Assembly (NCBI GenBank): GCA_949298665.1
Contig: CASFXO010000329.1
Span: forward strand, 1 to 6,040
Reading direction: 5' to 3'
Source: an uncultured Lentisphaeria bacterium
Lineage (GTDB): Bacteria; Verrucomicrobiota; Lentisphaeria; Victivallales; Victivallaceae
DNA length: 6,040 nt
A program made the position numbers and the translations under genes. Below are positions 1 through 5,386 of this stretch, in pieces. The stretch's first letter is position 1, and each line of letters begins with the position of its first letter. The notes beneath the pieces are model-generated. The model was not told the origin of the DNA. It searched no databases and saw only the letters and a program-made list of their open reading frames with translations.

Positions 1-1
1 C

Positions 2-364
2 CGGAAATATCGGCTCACCGGAAAATGGCGACTGGAAGTTTCCGACGCCGGACCGGCGCAGACGCGCAGTGAATTCCTGCATGTCCTGAAGGCGGGCGCC
101 GGTCCGGACGCTCCCGACGTCGCCCCCGAAGTCGACACGACGGAGACTGCGGCCCGGGTCCGCCTCACCGATGACCATGGTACGCGCTGGGAACTCATGT
201 TCCAGCGGCAAGGCGCCCCCGGACTGCATGTCAGACAGACCCGGGCGGACGGCACCGTGGTTTTCGACGACGCGCTGCCGAACACGGTGGAGGCCCAGCC
301 GCCGCCGGCCGTCGCTTCCGGAGAATCCCGGTACCAATCGCAAACGCCCCGACAGGGTGATTGA
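2..364 (+). CDS. C-terminal part of a probable heparinase II/III-like polysaccharide lyase (5' end outside window)
   Basis: The frame is open from base 2 to the TGA at 362-364 and gives the last 120 residues of a longer protein; no start lies in the window. It is rich in short beta-type stretches, with KWRLEVS near residues 8-14, EFLHVLKAG at about 24-32 and WELMFQRQ at about 63-70, and it ends in a Pro/Gln-rich tail. A 'W.LEV.P ... FLHVL' pattern is typical of the C-terminal beta-sandwich of heparinase II/III-like lyases, which cleave uronic-acid-containing glycans by elimination. The catalytic alpha/alpha barrel would lie upstream, so no active-site residue can be checked. Its stop codon nearly abuts the following oxidoreductase gene, which implies co-transcription. 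Another carbohydrate-active enzyme or a generic beta-sandwich protein with a similar tail is possible. The reading frame is secure; the family is only moderately so. Confidence 0.55.
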   Translation, partial: RKYRLTGKWRLEVSDAGPAQTRSEFLHVLKAGAGPDAPDVAPEVDTTETAARVRLTDDHGTRWELMFQRQGAPGLHVRQTRADGTVVFDDALPNTVEAQPPPAVASGESRYQSQTPRQGD

Positions 365-384
365 TGAACATAAGGAATCAGAAA

Positions 385-1752
385 ATGAATTCTTTGAATG
401 CGGATATTGTCGTCATCGGCGGTGGTATTTCCGGCGCACTGGCGGCAGTGGCAGCCGCAAGAGCGGGACGGCAGGTTCTGCTGGTGGAACGCTATGGGTT
501 TCTCGGCGGCATGCTGACCGCGGGCGGAGTGGGGCCGATGATGACCTTTCATGCCGGAGACCGGCAGGTGGTGCGCGGTCTCAACGGCGAACTGATCGAG
601 CGCCTGCAGCGGCGCGGCGCATCGCCCGGCCACCTGGTGGATACGACCGGCTACACGTTCAGCGTCACCCCCTTCGATGCGGAAGCCATGAAGCTGGAAC
701 TGGACCGGATGTGCCGGGAAGCCGCCGTGCGGATGCTTTTTCATGCACAGCTGACCGACTGCGAAACGGCGCATGGCATGATAACCGCCGTCCGGCTGCA
801 ATCCGGCGTACACCGGCTGGAAGTGCGCGCCAGGGTCTTCGTCGACGCCACCGGCAATGCCGATCTGGCGGTGCTCGCCGGAGCACCCACCGTCAAGGGG
901 CGGCCGGAAGACGGCCGCTGTCAGCCCATGACGATGAACCTGAAAGTGTACAACGTGGACATCCCCGCGGTCCGCGCCTGGATTCATGCGCATCCGGAGG
1001 AATTTCCCCGGCTGAAGGGGGACACCACCATCATCGACCGGGCGCCGCGGCTGTCGATCGGCGGCTTCGTGGAAACGCTCCGGCAGGCGCGGGAAGCGGG
1101 GGAAATCACGTTTCCCCGGGAGGACGTGCTGTTTTTCGAAACCGCCAATCCGGGCGAGGTCATCGTCAACACCAGCCGCATTGTCGATCTGGACCCCACC
1201 GATCCCTTCGCACTGTCGGAGGCGGAAATGACGGGCCGGGAACAGGTTGACCAACTCATGAAGTTCCTGCGGAAGCGCGTTGCGGGTTTTTCCGCCGCCC
1301 GGCCGGCATTCAGCGGGCCTCAGGTCGGAATCCGTTCCAGCCGCCAGTTGCAGGGGGCCTACGTACTCCGGGCCGAAGATGTGCTCGGCGCGGTCAAGTT
1401 CCCGGATGCCGTCGCCTGCAACGCCTACCCGATCGACATCCACAGTCCGACCGGCAATCCGGCGGAATCCCGGCACGGTCATCTGCGCCCGGGAGAATAC
1501 TACACGATCCCCTATCGATCGCTGTATGCTCCGGAAGTGAAAAACCTGCTGGTGACGGGCCGGGCGATTTCCGGAGAATTCGCGGCGCAGGCGGCCTTTC
1601 GCACCACCCCCTGCGCCGGAGCGCTCGGCCACGCGGCGGGAGCGGCGGCGGCGCTGACGGCGGAACGGGACGGTAACGTGACCACCCTCCCCTATCCGGA
1701 GCTTCGGAATCTCCTGCTGCAACAGGACGCCTTCCTGCCGGAACAGGCGTGA
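385..1752 (+). CDS. FAD-dependent oxidoreductase (PF12831-type)
   Basis: This is a 455-residue flavoprotein, probably cytoplasmic, of unknown substrate. The N-terminal Rossmann fold is clear: DIVVIGGGISG (residues 7-17) is the GxGxxG dinucleotide motif and E35 in LLVER is the expected ribose-binding acid. DATGNADLA (154-162) is the second FAD-contacting strand. GIRSSRQLQG (315-324) resembles the G-x-R-x-S-R motif of PF12831 proteins, and NLLVTGRAISGEFAAQ (387-402) is the C-terminal FAD-binding segment. I chose ATG 385 because AAGGA at 372-376 lies 8 bases upstream and the Rossmann strand starts directly after it. An alternative ATG at 364 overlaps the upstream stop (TGATGA) and would add seven residues. 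There is no signal peptide or membrane segment. PF12831 proteins often sit in sugar or polysaccharide utilisation loci, where they are thought to oxidise sugars or related compounds. The pairing with a lyase-like gene fits this, but the substrate is inference. Confidence 0.88.
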   Translation: MNSLNADIVVIGGGISGALAAVAAARAGRQVLLVERYGFLGGMLTAGGVGPMMTFHAGDRQVVRGLNGELIERLQRRGASPGHLVDTTGYTFSVTPFDAEAMKLELDRMCREAAVRMLFHAQLTDCETAHGMITAVRLQSGVHRLEVRARVFVDATGNADLAVLAGAPTVKGRPEDGRCQPMTMNLKVYNVDIPAVRAWIHAHPEEFPRLKGDTTIIDRAPRLSIGGFVETLRQAREAGEITFPREDVLFFETANPGEVIVNTSRIVDLDPTDPFALSEAEMTGREQVDQLMKFLRKRVAGFSAARPAFSGPQVGIRSSRQLQGAYVLRAEDVLGAVKFPDAVACNAYPIDIHSPTGNPAESRHGHLRPGEYYTIPYRSLYAPEVKNLLVTGRAISGEFAAQAAFRTTPCAGALGHAAGAAAALTAERDGNVTTLPYPELRNLLLQQDAFLPEQA

Positions 1753-1769
1753 GTTCCGGAAAAAAACAG

Positions 1770-1802
1770 ACGGCTTCCGGAGAACCTTCCGGAAGCCGTT
1801 TT
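1770..1802. terminator. Bidirectional intrinsic terminator between convergent genes
   Basis: An 11-bp perfect stem (1770-1780 ACGGCTTCCGG with 1789-1799 CCGGAAGCCGT) encloses an 8-base loop. On the plus strand it is followed by TTTT (1799-1802). On the minus strand a run of seven T (complement of A 1760-1766) follows three bases after the stem. It starts 18 bases after the FAD oxidoreductase stop and 18 bases from the stop of the convergent hydrolase, so it can serve both genes. The minus-strand T-tract is better than the plus-strand one. Confidence 0.85.
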
Positions 1803-1819
1803 CCATGCAGTCGGCGTTT

Positions 1820-2962
1820 TCAACGCTGCAATTGCAGCTGCCGTTCCAGCCAGCCGTAGGCCGCCTGACGCACTTCGAGCGGCGCGTCGTGTCCGGCGCT
1901 GTGCAGCAGAATCTGGAGCCGGTCGCTCTCCGGCAGTTTTTTCTCCCCGCCCAGCAGCGTATCATAGTAGGACCGCAACGGCCGGGCCGCGTCGATCAGA
2001 TTGGATGGATAGTCCGACAAATAATCGTTCAGCGCCAGAATGCCGAGAAAGGCCCGCGGGGCGATGGCCTGCAGGAAAAAATTGGTGGACACCCCCTGAC
2101 TGTTCAGTTTTCCCTGAGTGGCGAAGGCCCGCTGCGCCGCGGAGTCCTGCCACAGTTTCGGCTGATAGCTGAGGTTGCCGCCGCAACTCATCACCACCGC
2201 CTTGATCCGGGGATCGAAGGCGGCGATCTCCATGCTGTCCCGGCCGCCCAGCGAATGGCCGATCGTACCGATGTGCTCCGCATCCACCTCGGGCAGTTCC
2301 TCCAGAAAATCCAGCGCCTGCTGCAAATCCTGCACCACCTTGCCGTGATGGTAATCCCACTGCGGGTATTGCTCCTGAAACTCCTTCATATAGGCGTTCA
2401 TCGCCGGAATGCCGCGCTTCACCCCGGCGGGCGAACGTTCCCCGTAACCGGCACGGTCGGGAGCGAAGCAGATGAACCCCCGCCGCACCAGATCCAGGGC
2501 GAACGCCCGGTTGGCCCGTGCCGCCTGTTCCTTCGCATCCCCGGCGGGATAGGCGTCGTAGAAACCGATCGCGGCGTCCTTGCCGTACACGTTGGTGCCG
2601 TGCAGCGTCAGCATGAGCGGCCGTTTTTCACCGGGCTTCAAATCATCCGGAATCAGCAGCCAGCCGGTCACCCGTTCATTCCCGCCGACCCGGTAGCTGA
2701 CCAGACGACGGATGTAGCCGGGAAAACGTTCTTCTTTTTCCACCTTCATTTCGGGGGCGACCCGTTCCGGCCCCTGTTTGCGCAGACGCCTGGCAAATTC
2801 CGCGAAGTTGGCTTCGAACTCGGCGCGCGGCACGAATTCCCACTGGGGCAGCGCCCGTTTTTTGCGCGGCGGCGGCGCCTTTTTTTCGGTTGAAGCCGGT
2901 GCCCCGGCGGCGACCAGCGTCCCGCAGCAGGCCCCCAGCAGCAGCAGCGAAAGCAAACGCAT
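1820..2962 (-). CDS. Exported alpha/beta hydrolase (esterase / dienelactone hydrolase-like)
   Basis: This is a 380-residue serine hydrolase expected to act outside the cytoplasm. The N-terminus MRLLSLLLLGACCG is a short hydrophobic signal sequence, followed by a Lys/Pro-rich linker (about residues 26-38). The alpha/beta-hydrolase core shows an oxyanion-hole type HGT (121-123), a DRAGYGERS segment (169-177) and the nucleophile elbow GHSLGG with Ser237. A probable acid is Asp313 in LNDYLSD, and a probable catalytic His358 lies in HSAGHDAP. The layout resembles acetyl-xylan esterase or Abhydrolase_7-type enzymes, so ester removal from carbohydrates is plausible, but the substrate cannot be read from sequence. 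ATG 2962 was chosen because AGGA lies 9 bases upstream (minus strand) and the signal peptide starts directly. An in-frame ATG at 2998 would add 12 residues, including a Lys. No convincing promoter is visible in the 80-odd bases upstream, although the pckG terminator lies there. Confidence 0.85.
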   Translation of the reverse strand: MRLLSLLLLGACCGTLVAAGAPASTEKKAPPPRKKRALPQWEFVPRAEFEANFAEFARRLRKQGPERVAPEMKVEKEERFPGYIRRLVSYRVGGNERVTGWLLIPDDLKPGEKRPLMLTLHGTNVYGKDAAIGFYDAYPAGDAKEQAARANRAFALDLVRRGFICFAPDRAGYGERSPAGVKRGIPAMNAYMKEFQEQYPQWDYHHGKVVQDLQQALDFLEELPEVDAEHIGTIGHSLGGRDSMEIAAFDPRIKAVVMSCGGNLSYQPKLWQDSAAQRAFATQGKLNSQGVSTNFFLQAIAPRAFLGILALNDYLSDYPSNLIDAARPLRSYYDTLLGGEKKLPESDRLQILLHSAGHDAPLEVRQAAYGWLERQLQLQR

Positions 2963-3045
2963 GATGAACCATCCTTTCCGGTCAAAAGTAAATGACATAT
3001 CTTCAATGTAGCACCGCTGCCGCCGTTATGCCACTGCCGGGACAT

Positions 3046-3076
3046 AAAAAAACGGACGGAATTGCTTCCGTCCGTT
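3046..3076 (-). terminator. Intrinsic terminator of pckG
   Basis: On the minus strand an 11-bp perfect stem (3076-3066 with 3061-3051) closes a GCAA tetraloop of the stable GNRA class. It runs into seven T (complement of A 3046-3052, the first two shared with the stem). It begins 22 bases after the pckG stop codon and should isolate pckG from the downstream hydrolase gene, which is read in the same direction. Confidence 0.92.
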
Positions 3077-3097
3077 CCAATCGCGTAATGAAAACGC

Positions 3098-4927
3098 TTA
3101 CTTGGCAAGACGCTGTTCCAGCGCCTTCAGCTGATCCCGCAGCGCCTGCGGCAGTCTGTCGCCGAACTTTTCGTAATGAACCTTGATGCTGTCGAATTCC
3201 TTCTTCCAGCCGTCGATGTCGAGCGCCAGAAGTTCCTTCATATCCGCATCGGTCACCTTGTCTTCGAGTCCGGTACGATCGATCGCGTCGAGAGTCGGCA
3301 TATAACCGATCTGCGTTTCCACCGCCTTGCCGGAGCCGTCGCAGCGTTCGAAGATCCACTTCAGCACCCGGCTGTTGTCGCCGAATCCGGGCCACAGCCA
3401 CCGGCCGTCGGCGGTCTTGCGGAACCAGTTCACGAAGAAAATCTTCGGAAGTTTGTCCGCGGTGGTTTTCTTCCCGATTTCCAGCCAGTGGGCGAAATAG
3501 TCGCCCATGTTGTAGCCGCAGAACGGCAGCATCGCGAAGGGGTCGCGGCGGACGGTGCCGGCCTTCAGGTCGAGCGCGGCCGCGGTCACTTCGGAACCGA
3601 CGATCGACCCCATGAACACGCCGTGTTCCCAGGACATCGACTGGTGCACCAGCGGAATGGTGTTCGGGCGGCGGCCGCCGAAGAGGAATGCGTCGATCGG
3701 CACGCCGGCGGGATCTTCCCATTCGGGCGCGATGGCCGGGCAGTTCGAAGCGCGCGCGGTGAACCGGGCGTTCGGATGGGCGGCCTTTTCCGTCGCGGTG
3801 GCGGCATCCCACTTCTGGCCCTTCCAGTCGATGAGGGTTCCGGGGGCGTCGTAGCCGATCCCTTCCCACCAGACGTCGCCGTCTTCCGTCAGCGCGACGT
3901 TGGTGAAGATCGTGTCGCGGGAGGCGGAGATCATGGCGTTCTTGTTCGATTCCATATTGGTCCCGGGCGCCACGCCGAAGAACCCGGCTTCCGGATTGAT
4001 CGCGTACAGACGGCCGTCCTTGCCGAACTTCATCCAGGCGATGTCGTCGCCGATGGTTTCGACCTTCCAGCCCTTCAGCGTCGGAATCAGCATGGCGAGG
4101 TTGGTCTTGCCGCAGGCGGACGGGAACGCGCCGGCGACGTATTTGACCTTGCCTTCCGGGCTGGTCAGTTTCAAAATCAGCATATGTTCCGCCATCCAGC
4201 CTTCGTCGCGGGCCTGCACCGAGGCGATGCGGAGCGCCAGGCACTTCTTGCCGAGCAGCGCGTTGCCGCCGTAACCGGAACCGAACGACCAGATTTCGCG
4301 GGTTTCGGGGAAATGGGCGATGTATTTCTTTTCGATCGGGGCGCAGGGCCAGATGCCGTGATCCGATTCGCCTTCGGCCAGCGGTTTGCCGACCGAATGG
4401 ACGCAGGGCACGAATTCGCCGTCGTCGCCGAGCACTTCCAGCACTTTGGTCCCGACCCGGGTCATGATGTGCATGTTGATGACCACATAGGGAGAGTCCG
4501 TCAGTTCGACGCCGATCTTGGCGATGTTCGAGCCGACCGGGCCCATCGAAAACGGAATCACATACAGATTCCGGCCCTTCATGCAGCCGTCGTACAACCC
4601 CAGCATGGTTTTCTTGAGTTCTTTGGGGTCGATCCAGTTGTTGGTCGGACCGGCGTCTTCCTGTTTTTCGCTGGCGATGAAGGTGCGGTTTTCCACCCGG
4701 GCCACGTCGGACGGGTCGGAGCGGAACAACAGACTGTTCGGCTTCTTGGCCGGATTCAGCCGGACGGCCAGCCCGGACTGGACCATCTCCTCGGCCAGAC
4801 GATCATATTCCGCCTTGCTGCCGTCACACCAGTAAATGCCTTCGGGCTTGCAGATCGCCGCCCACTGTTCGACCCATTCGACCAGCCTGGCATGCTTGGT
4901 CGGGATCGCATTCAGATGTTTTGCCAT
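3098..4927 (-). CDS. pckG: Phosphoenolpyruvate carboxykinase (GTP)
   Basis: The enzyme interconverts oxaloacetate + GTP and PEP + CO2 + GDP in the cytoplasm; it opens gluconeogenesis or, in many anaerobes, fixes CO2 toward succinate. The 609 residues match the usual length of about 600-620 for the GTP family. Visible signatures are FPSACGKTN (268-276), the kinase-1a P-loop with the family's reactive Cys272 plus Lys274 and Thr275; ETIGDDIAW (290-298), the kinase-2 metal-binding Asp region; and YGGNALLGKK (219-228) and EHM with His248, the Mn2+ ligand region. Arg77 in VARVENR, FLFGGRRPNT (414-423), the mobile-lid region before RRDPFAM, and NWFRK and WPGFGDNSR (guanine-binding region, about 500-520) are also present. 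No key residue appears lost. I chose ATG 4927, since GAGG lies 6 bases upstream; an in-frame GTG at 4939 would place the start on top of that site. The gene is monocistronic by its own promoter and terminator and divergent from tyrS. Confidence 0.98.
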   Translation of the reverse strand: MAKHLNAIPTKHARLVEWVEQWAAICKPEGIYWCDGSKAEYDRLAEEMVQSGLAVRLNPAKKPNSLLFRSDPSDVARVENRTFIASEKQEDAGPTNNWIDPKELKKTMLGLYDGCMKGRNLYVIPFSMGPVGSNIAKIGVELTDSPYVVINMHIMTRVGTKVLEVLGDDGEFVPCVHSVGKPLAEGESDHGIWPCAPIEKKYIAHFPETREIWSFGSGYGGNALLGKKCLALRIASVQARDEGWMAEHMLILKLTSPEGKVKYVAGAFPSACGKTNLAMLIPTLKGWKVETIGDDIAWMKFGKDGRLYAINPEAGFFGVAPGTNMESNKNAMISASRDTIFTNVALTEDGDVWWEGIGYDAPGTLIDWKGQKWDAATATEKAAHPNARFTARASNCPAIAPEWEDPAGVPIDAFLFGGRRPNTIPLVHQSMSWEHGVFMGSIVGSEVTAAALDLKAGTVRRDPFAMLPFCGYNMGDYFAHWLEIGKKTTADKLPKIFFVNWFRKTADGRWLWPGFGDNSRVLKWIFERCDGSGKAVETQIGYMPTLDAIDRTGLEDKVTDADMKELLALDIDGWKKEFDSIKVHYEKFGDRLPQALRDQLKALEQRLAK

Positions 4928-4989
4928 GTCTTTCCTCACTATCTTTATAGGGTTGCCTGCAGGATGTCATGATCCCGGTATATTGCTTT

Positions 4990-5017
4990 ATTATACACCG
5001 AAAATATCTAACTTCAA
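4990..5017 (-). promoter_or_regulatory. Predicted sigma70 promoter of pckG
   Basis: On the minus strand, TTGAAG (complement of 5012-5017) and a perfect TATAAT (complement of 4990-4995) are 16 bases apart. Transcription would start near 4983, giving a leader of about 55 bases before the pckG ATG at 4927. The bases upstream of the -35 are A/T-rich. The -10 is strong and the -35 matches four of six positions. Confidence 0.7.
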
Positions 5018-5060
5018 TTTTCAAACATCGTTTTTTGTTTAAAAAAAAGTGTTTTTTCGT
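5018..5060 (+). promoter_or_regulatory. A/T-tract region, possible UP element
   Basis: This stretch has T- and A-runs (for example T6 at 5031-5036, A8 at 5041-5048 and T6 at 5052-5057) directly upstream of the -35 box at 5061. Its composition contrasts sharply with the GC-rich window. A/T tracts in this position commonly act as UP elements for the RNA polymerase alpha subunit. The same tract also lies upstream of the divergent pckG promoter, so it may serve both. Function is inferred from position and composition. Confidence 0.4.
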
Positions 5061-5089
5061 TTGACTTGCAGAAATTTGCGTAGTATAAT
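5061..5089 (+). promoter_or_regulatory. Strong sigma70 promoter for the pckG-tyrS intergenic RNA or tyrS leader
   Basis: TTGACT (5061-5066), a 17-base spacer and TATAAT (5084-5089) form an 11/12 match to the sigma70 consensus with ideal spacing. The expected start is near 5096-5098, almost 290 bases upstream of tyrS. This is the best promoter in the window and is preceded by A/T tracts. Confidence 0.85.
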
Positions 5090-5260
5090 TATATTCAAGC
5101 TGTTTAGACTCCATGGTCGGTAAAGCGGCTTTTAAATCGGCGGCAGGCACGAACGCAGCAAACCGTTCGGCACCGCCGTTCCGGAACGAACGCGGTCGCG
5201 GGCAGCGGCGAAGCGGATGATTCCGGAATCGTTCAACGATATCTCGATATGGCATGGGAG

Positions 5261-5296
5261 AGACGGTTGACTGAAAAGCGGCCGTCTTTTATTTTT
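5261..5296 (+). terminator. Intrinsic terminator in the tyrS upstream region
   Basis: A 9-bp stem (5261-5269 AGACGGTTG with 5279-5287 CGGCCGTCT, two G-U pairs) has a 9-base loop and is followed by TTTTATTTTT (5287-5296). It would end transcripts from the 5061-5089 promoter about 90 bases before the tyrS start. The left arm can alternatively pair with the 5' end of the same transcript. Confidence 0.75.
5267..5295 (+). promoter_or_regulatory. Predicted tyrS promoter overlapping the terminator
   Basis: TTGACT (5267-5272), a 17-base spacer and TATTTT (5290-5295) form a plausible sigma70 promoter whose -35 is identical to that of the upstream promoter. The -10 matches four of six consensus bases. 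Transcription would start near 5302, leaving a leader of about 85 bases before tyrS. The -10 coincides with the terminator's T-tract, which could produce a chance match. Confidence 0.5.
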
Positions 5297-5386
5297 GGAT
5301 GAATCAGGCTGCACACAGGCGCGGGCGGAGTTACGGAACCTGCGCGGAGGAATGCGGCACGGCATAAAAGAAGGAGCGTGCGGGAA

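Larger units (their letters stand above)
5097..5296 (+). ncRNA. Candidate small RNA gene or tyrS leader RNA (structured, terminated)
   Basis: The segment between the strong promoter (5061-5089) and the terminator (5261-5296) has no convincing coding frame. Visible pairings include CGGCGG 5138-5143 with CCGCCG 5173-5178, enclosing CGAACG 5150-5155 with CGTTCG 5164-5169. Two 12-bp palindromes lie at 5177-5188 and 5219-5230, and their TTCCGGAA cores can pair with each other. Near the ends, CTCCATG (5109-5115) can pair with CATGG-G-AG (5253-5260, one bulge). AGCTGTTT (5098-5105) can also pair with AGACGGTT (5261-5268, with G-U pairs). A closed rod of about 170-195 bases is reminiscent of 6S RNA in size and ends, but I recognise no 6S, SRP, tmRNA or RNase P core. 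The T-box core (AGGGUGGNACCGCG) is absent. It could instead be an attenuated tyrS leader. The pairing was found by eye, not by energy calculation. Confidence 0.45.

Noticed and set aside
171..1250. A 359-codon plus-strand frame overlapping the lyase tail and the FAD gene
   Set aside because: It is Arg/Gly/Ser-rich shadow translation, crosses the boundary of two well-supported genes and has no domain.
1805..2893. A 362-codon open frame on the plus strand opposite the hydrolase gene
   Set aside because: The same register effect explains it: it mirrors the hydrolase codons, its product matches no family I know, and it begins inside the terminator region without a ribosome-binding site.
3005..3033. 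A TGGCAT-17-TACATT arrangement upstream of the hydrolase (minus strand)
   Set aside because: The -35 matches only two of six consensus bases, too weak to call a promoter.
3176..4972. A 598-codon open frame on the plus strand opposite the whole of pckG
   Set aside because: It is in exact codon register with pckG, so its stops would need the sense codons TTA, CTA or TCA, which are rare in this GC-rich gene. The product is low-complexity (Gly/Arg/His/Asp-rich) with no recognisable domain, while pckG is unmistakable.
5163..5178. GGCACCGCC, resembling part of the T-box core upstream of a tRNA synthetase gene
   Set aside because: The flanking bases do not match AGGGUGGNACCGCG, the UGGN that binds the tRNA end is CGGC here, and the motif sits in a hairpin far from the terminator.
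5113..5220. A 35-residue open frame starting ATGGTCGG inside the candidate RNA
   Set aside because: There is no ribosome-binding site before the ATG, the product is Arg/Gly/Ala-rich with no tyrosine codons, and the bases are better explained by the inverted repeats.
4824..5255. A 143-codon minus-strand frame across the pckG 5' end and the intergenic region
   Set aside because: It runs over both predicted promoters and the AT tracts, and its end is pckG in the wrong frame. No family resemblance.
5319..5345. A 7-bp hairpin (GCGCGGG with CCTGCGC, one G-U) in the proximal tyrS leader
   Set aside because: The stem is short with a 13-base loop, does not cover the ribosome-binding site and is expected by chance in GC-rich sequence.
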